A stretch of DNA of 19,332 nt from Stenotrophomonas maltophilia (GTDB lineage: Bacteria; Pseudomonadota; Gammaproteobacteria; Xanthomonadales; Xanthomonadaceae), in contig DJBL01000085.1 in assembly GCA_002435595.1 (NCBI GenBank), forward strand, positions 1-19,332, given 5' to 3'. The translations under genes were made by a program, and so were the position numbers. Below, piece by piece: positions 1 to 8,263 of this stretch. Every line of letters starts with the position of its first letter. Position 1 is the stretch's first letter. The notes beneath the pieces were generated by a model. The model was not told the origin of the DNA. It searched no databases and saw only the letters and a program-made list of their open reading frames with translations.

Positions 1-788
1 TCGCCCAGCACCGCACGGCCGGCGGCACCCTGCTCGGCGCGTTCCAGCCAGGCCTGCCACGGCGGCGACAGCGGCGTGGCGGACAGCCACACCCCGATCT
101 CGCCGTCGCGCGGTGCGCTGGCCGCCGCTGCTGCCAACGGTTGCCCGGTCCAGGCGCGCTGGAGCGCGTTGAGGACGCGCTCGGCGTCGGCCTCCAGGGG
201 CGTGCCCGGTCGCAGCCGCAAGGCAGTGCCGGCGCGGGCGGTGGGAACCAGCGGCGGGGTCGCCAGCGGTCGCCAGTGCACGCTGCGCGACAGGCGCGGG
301 CGCTGCGCATCGGCGCCGGTCAGCGGATCGGGGACGTAGACGGTCAACGGCGCGCCGGCCGGCAATTGCTGGTCCAGTTCGCGCAGCAGGCTGGTGAGCG
401 GTTGCGCGGCCGGTGGCGCCGGGGTATCGATCGAGGCAAACCCCGGTGCCAGCCATCGTGCGTCGGCCTGGGGCTGCTCGGTCCGCACCCGCGCCGCATC
501 CACGCCGGGCGCCACCACCACCACCGCGCGGGTATCCGGCGCGCCGCCGCGCAGCACCGGTCGCGCCAGCAGCACCGCCAGGGCGGCCAGCAACAGCAGC
601 CGCACCAGCAGCAGCGGCCATTCGTCCAGGCGGATGCGCTGGCGCGGCCGGGCCTTGGCGCGCAGCCAGCGCAGCGCGGCAAACTCCAGCGTTGCGTACT
701 GCTGGCGGCGCGCCAGGTGGACCAGCAGCGGCACCAGCCAGGCGGCCAGCGCCAGCAGTCCCAACGGAAACAGCAGCGCCAGGCTCAT
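1..788 (-). CDS. BatA-like membrane protein (N-terminal double-transmembrane domain), partial
   Basis: The frame is open from an ATG at 788 to the left edge, giving about 262 residues of a longer protein. The start, MSLALLFPLGLLALAAW, is a hydrophobic helix. A cationic stretch follows (RRQQYATLEFAALRWL, then KARPRQRIRLDEW), then a second hydrophobic helix (LLLVRLLLLAALAVLLARP) near residues 58-78. This two-helix layout with a basic, FxALRWL-like linker is the hallmark of the BatA N-terminal domain (TIGR02226 type) found in MoxR operons. The rest lies in the periplasm or forms a vWA-like domain; I see no MIDAS motif in the visible part. The ATG overlaps the stop of the DUF58 gene (ATGA) and has no clear Shine-Dalgarno, so translation is probably coupled. 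In other bacteria this domain is often fused to DUF4159; here DUF4159 is a separate gene upstream. The family call is fairly firm; the function is inferred from context. Confidence 0.8.
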   Translation of the reverse strand, partial: MSLALLFPLGLLALAAWLVPLLVHLARRQQYATLEFAALRWLRAKARPRQRIRLDEWPLLLVRLLLLAALAVLLARPVLRGGAPDTRAVVVVAPGVDAARVRTEQPQADARWLAPGFASIDTPAPPAAQPLTSLLRELDQQLPAGAPLTVYVPDPLTGADAQRPRLSRSVHWRPLATPPLVPTARAGTALRLRPGTPLEADAERVLNALQRAWTGQPLAAAAASAPRDGEIGVWLSATPLSPPWQAWLERAEQGAAGRAVLG

Positions 789-1681
789 GCGCCGCCGCCG
801 GTGCCGAACAGTTGGCGCAGCGGTGCATCCAGCGGTTGGTCCAGGTAGCCCACGGCATGGGCGATGCCGTTGGCGCGCAGGCGTGCCTGCAGGTCACGCT
901 GGGCCTGGGCGAAGCGGGCCAGGTAATCGGCACGGATCGCGCGCCCGTCGCCGAGCAGCTCCTCGCCGGTTTCCGGATCGCGGAAGCGATGGCCCTCGGT
1001 GAACGGAAAGTCGCGCTCGTCGGCGCCCAGCAGCTGGATCTGCAGTACCTCGCGGCGCGCGGCCGCCAGCCGCTCCAGCAGCGCGGTGCCGGCCGCGTCG
1101 AAGCCATCACCGAGTGCGACCAGCAGGTCGCCGGCCTGCACGCGTTCCCAGACCGGGCGCAGCGTATCGGCGGCCGGCCAGCCCGCGTGCGCGCGCAACT
1201 GGCGCAGCAGCAGATGCACCCGGTCGCGCTGGCGCGGGCCGCTGCCCGTCGGCACCAGCTGCACACCGTGGCCATTGACGGCGATCACCCCGAAACGGTC
1301 ACCCTGCTGCAGCGCCAGTTCGACCAGGCAGGCGGCAGTGGCGCAGGCGTGGTCCAACCGTGACCAGTCCGGGCGCGCGCGGTCGCACTGGGCGGCCGAC
1401 GCGCTGGCATCAAGCAGCACCCAACAGGTGATCGGGCTCTCGCGCTCGGACTCGCGCACGAAGAACCGGTCCGAGCGCGCGTACAACTTCCAGTCGATCT
1501 GGCGCAGTTCGTCGCCGGGCTCGTAGGCGCGGTACTGCGCGAACTCCAGCCCGGCGCCGCGGCTGCGGCTGGCATGCTGGCCGATGCCGTGGGCACCGCG
1601 CGCACGCCGCGGCACCAGCCGCAGCGCCTTCAGGCGGCTGCGTACGTCGGCGGGAATGGCGATGGGCGCGTGCAGCGTCAC
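785..1681 (-). CDS. DUF58 domain protein (vWA-like), MoxR partner
   Basis: A 298-residue protein starting at a GTG at 1681, 7 bp after the moxR stop. It carries the DUF58 signature near residues 49-80: YRAYEPGDELRQIDWK followed by ARSDRFFVRESERE. A DxSxS metal-site motif (LLDASAS, D91-S93-S95) follows, as in vWA folds. DUF58 proteins are nearly always encoded beside MoxR AAA+ ATPases and are thought to present clients or take part in complex assembly at the membrane. No signal peptide or transmembrane helix is evident, so it is probably a cytoplasmic adaptor. The alternative of a later start is unlikely because the N-terminus (VRSRLKALRLVPRRARGAHG) is typical of the family. Family assignment is secure; the client is unknown. 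Confidence 0.92.
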   Translation of the reverse strand: MTLHAPIAIPADVRSRLKALRLVPRRARGAHGIGQHASRSRGAGLEFAQYRAYEPGDELRQIDWKLYARSDRFFVRESERESPITCWVLLDASASAAQCDRARPDWSRLDHACATAACLVELALQQGDRFGVIAVNGHGVQLVPTGSGPRQRDRVHLLLRQLRAHAGWPAADTLRPVWERVQAGDLLVALGDGFDAAGTALLERLAAARREVLQIQLLGADERDFPFTEGHRFRDPETGEELLGDGRAIRADYLARFAQAQRDLQARLRANGIAHAVGYLDQPLDAPLRQLFGTGGGA

Positions 1682-1688
1682 GGCGGGC

Positions 1689-2672
<984 letters not shown>

Positions 2673-2693
2673 AAGGCACTCGCAGGAATCGGC

Positions 2694-2718
2694 GTAGAGC
2701 CACGCCATGCGTGGCTGG
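2694..2718 (+). repeat. SMAG-type GTAG palindrome inside the gene string
   Basis: The sequence GTAG is followed by AGCCACGC, the trinucleotide CAT, and GCGTGGCT, a perfect 8-bp inverted repeat with a 3-nt loop. The GTAG head plus short GC stem matches the SMAG (Stenotrophomonas GTAG) element class. It sits between the DUF4159 stop and the moxR start, so it would be transcribed and fold as a hairpin in the mRNA. It has no T-run on the minus-strand 3' side, so it does not look like a standard terminator. It may act in mRNA stability or partial attenuation. Confidence 0.8.
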
Positions 2719-2734
2719 AAAAACAGGGAGAAAG

Positions 2735-3436
2735 CTAGTTGTTCAACGCATACATCACGATGTTGACCGCGAACCGGGTGTTGTCCTCGGCCAGGAAACG
2801 CTTGTTGCGCCAGTCATAGTCCCACTCGCAGCCATAGTCCTTGTTGCTGTAGAGCACGCCGAGGCGGCCGTCCACCTCGATGCCCTTGAGGTAGTCGTGG
2901 ACCAGGTCATCGCCCCAGCCGTTGAGCTCGAAACCGGTGGCTGGCGGGCCCTCGGGAAAGCGGAAGAAACTGCGGTACAGCGCGTGGCTGTTGGGCAGCT
3001 TCTTCAAGGCCGCCGGGCCGAACAACGCCGCCATCTGCGCCTCGAACGACTTCGCAAACAGCCCGTCGATGTCATGGTTGCAGTCATCGACGAACACGAA
3101 GCCACCGTTGCGCACATAGCGCACGAAGTTCTGCCGCTCCGCGGCGCTGAAGGCCACCAGTTTGTGCCCGGCCAGGTAGCAGAACGGGGCCTCCAGCATG
3201 CGCGGGTCGGACAGTGCGATCACATGCTCGGTCGGGTCCACGCGCAGGGAGGTGTAGTCGATCAGCGAGGTGATCACGTTCGATGGCATGCGCGCATCCA
3301 CGTCCCAGTCGCCGGAGTCGTACTTGAGGCGGGTGAACCAGAAGTCGTAGCGCCCGGCCTGGGCACGTGCCGGCGAGGGCAGCGCCGCGAACGCGGCGCT
3401 GCCCAGCATCAGGCGCAGGAACTGCGCGCGGTTCAT
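2735..3436 (-). CDS. Exported DUF4159 domain protein
   Basis: A 233-residue protein. Residues 1 to about 26 form a signal peptide: a basic start with NRAQFLRLMLG, a hydrophobic core, and ALPSPARAQA as a likely cleavage site. The RxxFL pattern resembles a degenerate Tat signal but has only one arginine of the pair. The mature part reads RYDFWFTRLKYDSGDWD and later VRNGGFVFVDDCNHD and a C-terminal NTRFAVNIVMYALNN, which match the DUF4159 family (a GATase-like fold). DUF4159 recurs in MoxR/BatA operons, often as the C-terminal part of a BatA protein; here it stands alone. It starts 7 bp after the TldE stop, so it is probably co-translated. The molecular role is unknown; by context it is a periplasmic component of the same system. 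Confidence 0.85.
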   Translation of the reverse strand: MNRAQFLRLMLGSAAFAALPSPARAQAGRYDFWFTRLKYDSGDWDVDARMPSNVITSLIDYTSLRVDPTEHVIALSDPRMLEAPFCYLAGHKLVAFSAAERQNFVRYVRNGGFVFVDDCNHDIDGLFAKSFEAQMAALFGPAALKKLPNSHALYRSFFRFPEGPPATGFELNGWGDDLVHDYLKGIEVDGRLGVLYSNKDYGCEWDYDWRNKRFLAEDNTRFAVNIVMYALNN

Positions 3437-3443
3437 CCGTGCA

Positions 3444-4778
3444 TCAGACCGCGTCGGAGAGCGAGGTGAAGGTGAAATCGCGCAGCTTCATCGGCGGGAT
3501 CATCATCACAAAGCTCGACTCGTCACCGGCCACGCGCACCGGCTTGCCGAGTTCTTCGATGTTGTTGAGCATGATCACCGGCGATTCGTTGAAGCGGAAA
3601 TTCTTCACCGGGTACTTGATCTGGCCGTTCTCGATGTAGAAGGTGCCGTCGCGGGTGAGCCCGGTGAGCAGCACGGTCTGCGGATCGACCATGCGGATGT
3701 ACCAGGTGCGAGTGACCAGGATGCCCTTCTGGGTGCCACGGACCAGCTCGGCGGTGCTCTTGTCGCCGCCGCTCATCAACAGGTTGCCGGGCGTGGCGTT
3801 GGCGGTCTTGCCCTGCTTCTGGGCCCAGAACCGCGAGTAGTCCAGGTTGGCCACCTTGCCGTTCTCGATGATGGCCAGCTTCTGCCGCGGCAGGCCTTCG
3901 CCATCCCACGGCAGCACCGGGGCCTCGGGGTGCCACGGGTCGGCGTGCATGTTCACGCGTGGGTCGTAGACCTGCTCGCCAAGCTTGTTGCCACCGCCCT
4001 TTTTGGACAGGAAGCTGCGGCCTTCATCGGCCGAGCGCGCGCTGAAGAAATTCATCATGAAGCTGATCAGCCCGGCCGCGGCGGCCGGTTCCAGGATCAC
4101 CGTGTACTTGCCCGGTTCCAGCGCCTTGGCCTCGGAGGACTCGGTGGCCTTGCGCATCGCGATGCGGATGTCCTGGTCGGCCTTGAAGTCGGCGGCATCC
4201 TTGAGGTTGCGGCCGACCCAGCCCGAGCCGCGGCCGTCTTCGGTACGCACGGTGCAGGTGTAGTCGAAGTTGGTGGTGCGCTGGTAGCCGAAATTGCCGT
4301 TGCTGTTGGCCGTGGCATAGAAGCCCTGGCCGTCCTCCAGGAAGCCGGCGGCGATCAGGCCGTTGCCGCGGCAGGGCGCGATCGAGTCGGCGGCGACCTT
4401 GGCCCGGAAGGCCGGGTCGATCGCGGCCGTGGACGCGCTGAAGGTCGGGCTGGGGGTATAGGCCTGCTTGCCGATGGCCGGCATGAACTCCGGGTTCTCC
4501 GGGGCCAGCCTGGCCAGGTCTTCGGCGCGGCGCACCACGCGGGCCAGCGCGGCATCGTCGAACTCGTTGATCGAGGCGGTGCCCACGCGCTTGCCGAAGG
4601 CCACGGTGACGGCCAGTTCGGTGTTGTCCACGATGCCGCTGGTGGACACGTTGTTGAGCGCAAAGCGGATGTTGCCGTTGATCGAGCCGGCCAGCACGGC
4701 GGTGCATTCATCGGCCTTGGACAGCGCGATGACCTTGTCCAGGATGGCCTTGGCTTGTGCTTCGGTGAAGATACTCAT
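3444..4778 (-). CDS. TldE/PmbA-type subunit of a TldD/TldE peptidase
   Basis: A 444-residue protein of the TldD/PmbA superfamily. The N-terminal half contains NNVSTSGIVDNTELAVTVAF and GKRVGTASINEFDDAALARV (about 42-81), the usual dimerisation region. The C-terminal half has TGLTRDGTFYIENGQIKYPV and ends PPMKLRDFTFTSLSDAV, typical of PmbA/TldE. It has no HExxxH motif, as expected for the non-catalytic TldE partner. In E. coli TldD and TldE form a heterodimer that trims peptides such as microcin B17 precursor and degrades CcdA. The ATG at 4778 has an AGGAG about 10 nt upstream and lies 21 bp after the first upstream tldD stop. Unlike its two TldD neighbours it lacks a signal peptide, so it either stays cytoplasmic or is exported bound to TldD. 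Confidence 0.9.
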   Translation of the reverse strand: MSIFTEAQAKAILDKVIALSKADECTAVLAGSINGNIRFALNNVSTSGIVDNTELAVTVAFGKRVGTASINEFDDAALARVVRRAEDLARLAPENPEFMPAIGKQAYTPSPTFSASTAAIDPAFRAKVAADSIAPCRGNGLIAAGFLEDGQGFYATANSNGNFGYQRTTNFDYTCTVRTEDGRGSGWVGRNLKDAADFKADQDIRIAMRKATESSEAKALEPGKYTVILEPAAAAGLISFMMNFFSARSADEGRSFLSKKGGGNKLGEQVYDPRVNMHADPWHPEAPVLPWDGEGLPRQKLAIIENGKVANLDYSRFWAQKQGKTANATPGNLLMSGGDKSTAELVRGTQKGILVTRTWYIRMVDPQTVLLTGLTRDGTFYIENGQIKYPVKNFRFNESPVIMLNNIEELGKPVRVAGDESSFVMMIPPMKLRDFTFTSLSDAV

Positions 4779-4799
4779 GGTTCGTAGGCTCCTGACCGG

Positions 4800-6434
4800 T
4801 CAGCCGAGGCTGCGTGCGGTGTTGATGACGTTGATGCCGTTGAAGCGCGCGGTGGACGACCCGTGCGAGACTGCCGAGACCTGGCCCGGCTGGCCCTTGC
4901 CGTCGAAGAACGACCCGCCCAGGCGGTAGTCGCGTTCATCGGCCACGGCGCTGCAGGCGTTCCAGAACTCCGGCGTACGGATCTGGTAGGCCACGTCCTC
5001 GAGCATGCGGGTGATCTTGCCGTTCTTGATCTCGTAGAACAGCTGGCCACCGAACTGTGCGTTGTAGCGCTGCTGGTCGATCGAGAACGAGCCGTCGCCG
5101 ATGATGTAGATGCCGTTCTCCACGTCCTTGACCATGTCGGCCACGCTCAGCGGGGTCTTGCCCGGCGCCATCGACACGTTGGCCATGCGCTGGAACTGCA
5201 CGCTGGACCAGGAGTCGGCATAGCAGCAGCCGTCCGAAGCGGTCTTGCCCAGGATGTGGGCCTGGTCGCGGATGGTCTGGTAATCCACCAGCTTGCCGTC
5301 GCTGATCAGGTCCCAGCGCTTGGTCTTGACCCCTTCGTCGTCGTAGGCCACCGCGCCGAGGCTGCCGGGCTGGGTCTTGTCGGCGAAGATGTTGACCTTG
5401 TCGCTGCCGTACTGGAAGTGCTGTTCGCGCTTGTCCAGGGTGGCGAAGCTGGTGCCGGCGTAGTTGGCTTCGTAACCAAGCACCCGGTCCAGTTCCAGCG
5501 GATGGCCGATCGACTCGTGGATGGTCAGCCAGGTGTGCGAGGGGTCGAGCACCAGGTCGTACTTGCCCGGCTTGACCGACGGTGCCTTCAGCTTCTCCTG
5601 CGCCTGCCTGGCCGCGGCGATGGCATCTTCCTTCATGTCGTAGGAGGAGCTGTAGTTGACCACGCCATTGGGGGTGAGCACCTTGCCGGCGGCGGCGCCG
5701 TCCAGGTATTCGTAGCCCATGCCCATCGGCGCGGACAGGCCCTCGCGGGTGCGGAACTTGCCGCTGGCCTTGTCGATGGCGGTGATCGTCATCGGCGCCC
5801 AGATGCGGTGCACGTCCTGGTCGATGTAGGAGCCATCGGTGGAGGCGAAGTACTTCTGTTCGTTGACCAGGAACAGCATCGAGTTGACGAAGCTGGCCCC
5901 GGCGGCCATCGCCGCGGCGTTGACGTCCAGCAGCAGGTCCACCTTTTCCTTGATCGGCACGTCCATCGCGTTCTTGCGGATGGGCGTCTTCCAGCTCACT
6001 TCACCCACGCCCGGCGCGGCGGCCAGCTGCACCGGCGCGGTCTGCACGCCGGCGTTGGCCTTGGCGATGGCGGCCGCCTGCTGCGCGGCGCGGGCCACGT
6101 CGGCGGTGCCGAGCTGGTTGGTGGCGGCAAAGCCCCAGGCGCCATTGACGATCACGCGGATGCCCACACCGGTCGACTCGGTGTTGACCACGTTCTGCAC
6201 CTTGTCCTCGCGGGTGATCACGAACTGGCGCAGGTAGCGCCCGATGCGGACGTCGCAGTAGGTGGCACCGGCCTGGCGCGCAGCCGCCAGCGCGGCATCG
6301 GCCAGGCGCTTCTTCAGCCCCAGGTCCAGCGTGCTGTGCAACTGCTCGGCGGCGATCGCCTTGCCGAAGAACGACGGCACGATCAGGCCGCCTGCGGTAA
6401 GCCCGGTGAGGGCAAGGAAGTCACGTCTTTGCAA
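4800..6434 (-). CDS. TldD-type metallopeptidase with Tat signal (paralogue 1)
   Basis: A 544-residue TldD-family peptidase. Translation begins at a TTG (6434) preceded by a good GGAGAG Shine-Dalgarno 5 nt away. The N-terminus MQRRDFLALTGLTAGGLIVP continues to AIAAEQ, a Tat signal with the twin arginine and an AxA-like cleavage region near residue 29. The zinc motif is HESIGH (H306, E307, H311) in a context (LTIHESIGHPLELDR) diagnostic of TldD. The N-terminal domain reads YCDVRIGRYLRQFV and TESTGVGIRVIVNGAWGF. At the C-terminus, where E. coli TldD has CGKxGQ with a zinc-binding cysteine, this protein has DGKGQPGQVSAVSHGSS. C403 and C494 are other possible ligands. The total is about 60 residues longer than E. 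coli TldD. It is a tandem duplicate of the gene just upstream; the next gene encodes its likely TldE partner. Confidence 0.93.
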   Translation of the reverse strand: MQRRDFLALTGLTAGGLIVPSFFGKAIAAEQLHSTLDLGLKKRLADAALAAARQAGATYCDVRIGRYLRQFVITREDKVQNVVNTESTGVGIRVIVNGAWGFAATNQLGTADVARAAQQAAAIAKANAGVQTAPVQLAAAPGVGEVSWKTPIRKNAMDVPIKEKVDLLLDVNAAAMAAGASFVNSMLFLVNEQKYFASTDGSYIDQDVHRIWAPMTITAIDKASGKFRTREGLSAPMGMGYEYLDGAAAGKVLTPNGVVNYSSSYDMKEDAIAAARQAQEKLKAPSVKPGKYDLVLDPSHTWLTIHESIGHPLELDRVLGYEANYAGTSFATLDKREQHFQYGSDKVNIFADKTQPGSLGAVAYDDEGVKTKRWDLISDGKLVDYQTIRDQAHILGKTASDGCCYADSWSSVQFQRMANVSMAPGKTPLSVADMVKDVENGIYIIGDGSFSIDQQRYNAQFGGQLFYEIKNGKITRMLEDVAYQIRTPEFWNACSAVADERDYRLGGSFFDGKGQPGQVSAVSHGSSTARFNGINVINTARSLG

Positions 6435-6439
6435 GGCAG

Positions 6440-6445
6440 CTCTCC
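6440..6445 (-). promoter_or_regulatory. Shine-Dalgarno fixing the TTG start of TldD paralogue 1
   Basis: GGAGAG on the minus strand lies 5 nt before the TTG at 6434. It decides that codon as the start, since no ATG or GTG nearby gives both a ribosome site and an intact Tat signal. Confidence 0.65.
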
Positions 6446-6491
6446 ACGTCAGTGTGGCGGTGGCGGGAAACGACGACAGCCCGGGACATCC

Positions 6492-8120
6492 TCATCCCAG
6501 GCTGCGTGCGGTGTTGATGATGCTGATGCCGTCGAAACGGCTGGTCGAAGAACCGTGCGACACCGCCGAGACCTGGCCCGGCTGGCCCTTGCCATCGAAG
6601 AACGAACCGCCGAAGCGGAAATCGCGTTCGTCGCAGATCGCGCTGCAGGCGTTCCAGAACTCCGGCGTACGGATCTGGTAGGCCGCATCCTCGACCATGC
6701 CGGTGATCTGGCCGTTCCTGATCTGGTAATAGAGCTGGCCGCCGAACTGGGCGTTGAAGCGCTGCTGGTCGATCGAGTACGACCCGCGGCCGTGGATGTA
6801 GATGCCGTTCTCCACGTCCTTGATCATGTCGGCCACGCTCAGCGGCGTCTTGCCCGGTGCCAGCGATACGTTGGCCATGCGCTGGAACTGCACGCTGGAC
6901 CACGAATCGGCGTAGCTGCAGCCATGCGACTGCGTTTCCCCGAGCAGGTGCACTTCATCGCGGGTGGCCTGGTAGTTGACCAGGATGCCGTCCTTGACCA
7001 GGTCCCAGCGCCTGGTCTTGACCCCTTCATCGTCGTAGCCCACCGCGCCCAGGCTGCCCGGGGCGGTCTTGTCGGCGAAGAAGTTGACCCGCTCGCTGCC
7101 CCAGCGATAGCCGGCCTCGCGCTTGTCCAGGGTGGCGAAGCTGGTGCCGGCGTAGTTGGCCTCGTAGCCCAGCACGCGGTCCAGCTCCAGCGGGTGGCCG
7201 ACGTTTTCGTGGATGGTCAGGAACAGGTTGGACGGGTCCAGTACCAGGTCGTACCGGCCCGGTTTCACCGACGGTGCGCTGAGTTTCTCGCGCGCCTGCC
7301 GCGCCGCGGCGATGGCGTCTTCGACCGGATCGTAGGAATCGCGGTACGCGGTGACGCCGCCCGGCAGGGCGATCTTGCCACTGGGCTGGCCATCGAGGAA
7401 TTCGTAGCCCATGCCCATCGGCGAGGACAGCCCGGCGCGGGTCCGGAACTTGCCGCTGCTCTTGTCGATCGCCGTGGCGGTGAACGGCAGCCAGATACGG
7501 TGCACGTCCTGGTCGATGAACGAGCCGTCGCTGGACGCGAAGTACTTCTGTTCGTTGACCAGGAACAGGGTGGAGTTGATGAAGTTGGCGCCGGCATTGA
7601 GCGCGGCCGCGTTCAGGCTCAGCAGCAGGTCCACCTTGTCCTGGATCGGCACGGCCATCGCGTTGATGCGGATCGGGGTCTTCCAGCTCACCTCGCCCAC
7701 GCCCTGCACCGGCGCCAGTTGCACCGGCCGGCTCTGGATGCCGGCATTGGCCCGGGCGATCGCCGCGGCCTGCGCAACGGTGGCCAGCACGGCCTCGGCG
7801 GTCTTCTGGTGGGTGGCGGCAAAGCCCCAGGCGCCGTTGACGATCACCCGGATGCCGATGCCCGAGGACTCGCTGTTGGTGACGTTCTGCACCTGCGCCT
7901 CGCGGGTGATCACCGCCTGGTTGAGGTAGCGGCCGATGCGCACGTCGCAGTAGCTGGCACCGGCGCGCCGGGCGGCGGCCAGTGCGGCATCGGCCAGGGC
8001 CTTGTTGCGGCCCACGTCGCCCGGCTCGAGCAGCTGCTCGGCGGCGATCAGGCGGGAGTGCGGCAGCATCAGGCCCGCCAGGCCCATGCCAGACAGCGTC
8101 AGAAACTCACGGCGTTGCAC
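6492..8120 (-). CDS. TldD-type metallopeptidase with Tat signal (paralogue 2)
   Basis: A 542-residue paralogue of the following gene, sharing long identical blocks such as VLGYEANYAGTSFATLDKRE and YADSWSSVQFQRMANVS. I placed the start at the GTG at 8120 because it gives VQRREFLTLSGMGLAGLML, aligning residue for residue with the Tat signal of paralogue 1. The frame stays open to ATGs at 8225 and 8246, which would add 35 or 42 unlike residues. A GGGGA lies about 10 nt before the GTG. The zinc motif is HENVGH (H304, E305, H309). The C-terminus again shows DGKGQPGQVSAVSHGSS without the E. coli-type cysteine. C401 (in HGCSYADSW) and the cysteine of WNACSA are shared with paralogue 1. It is the first gene of the string and 57 bp from the next. 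A role as an alternative TldE partner is inferred. Confidence 0.9.
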   Translation of the reverse strand: MQRREFLTLSGMGLAGLMLPHSRLIAAEQLLEPGDVGRNKALADAALAAARRAGASYCDVRIGRYLNQAVITREAQVQNVTNSESSGIGIRVIVNGAWGFAATHQKTAEAVLATVAQAAAIARANAGIQSRPVQLAPVQGVGEVSWKTPIRINAMAVPIQDKVDLLLSLNAAALNAGANFINSTLFLVNEQKYFASSDGSFIDQDVHRIWLPFTATAIDKSSGKFRTRAGLSSPMGMGYEFLDGQPSGKIALPGGVTAYRDSYDPVEDAIAAARQAREKLSAPSVKPGRYDLVLDPSNLFLTIHENVGHPLELDRVLGYEANYAGTSFATLDKREAGYRWGSERVNFFADKTAPGSLGAVGYDDEGVKTRRWDLVKDGILVNYQATRDEVHLLGETQSHGCSYADSWSSVQFQRMANVSLAPGKTPLSVADMIKDVENGIYIHGRGSYSIDQQRFNAQFGGQLYYQIRNGQITGMVEDAAYQIRTPEFWNACSAICDERDFRFGGSFFDGKGQPGQVSAVSHGSSTSRFDGISIINTARSLG

Positions 8121-8263
8121 AGCTTGCGATTCCCCGGGTACGGTCGCGGGCAGGGCGCCCGCGGCAGTGGACGTGACCTGCGACTTTCGACGGCGCCCGG
8201 CAGTGGCACAAGTGACTGCGGTCATGGTTGGATGTGTCTTGTCCAATTCATCTTGAGCACCGC
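8121..8263. promoter_or_regulatory. Divergent intergenic region (tldD string / DUF938 gene)
   Basis: This 143-bp spacer must hold the promoters of the minus-strand tldD string and the plus-strand methyltransferase gene. I find no convincing -35/-10 pair. The one visible structure is a 7-bp GC inverted repeat, CGCGGGC (8145-8151) with GCCCGCG (8157-8163), which could be an operator or a leader hairpin. The spacer is also open in the tldD frame up to an ATG at 8246. Confidence 0.4.

Noticed and set aside
344..848. Overlapping arginine- or glutamine-rich open frames on both strands over the BatA-like gene
   Set aside because: Their composition is the typical out-of-frame GC-rich pattern, and the BatA-like frame with its two membrane helices explains the region.
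2673..2708. A 12-residue N-terminal extension of MoxR from an ATG at 2708
   Set aside because: These codons come from the SMAG palindrome, and the ATG is the loop of the hairpin. MTTDSLDALLPKLQQ from 2672 fits the family start.
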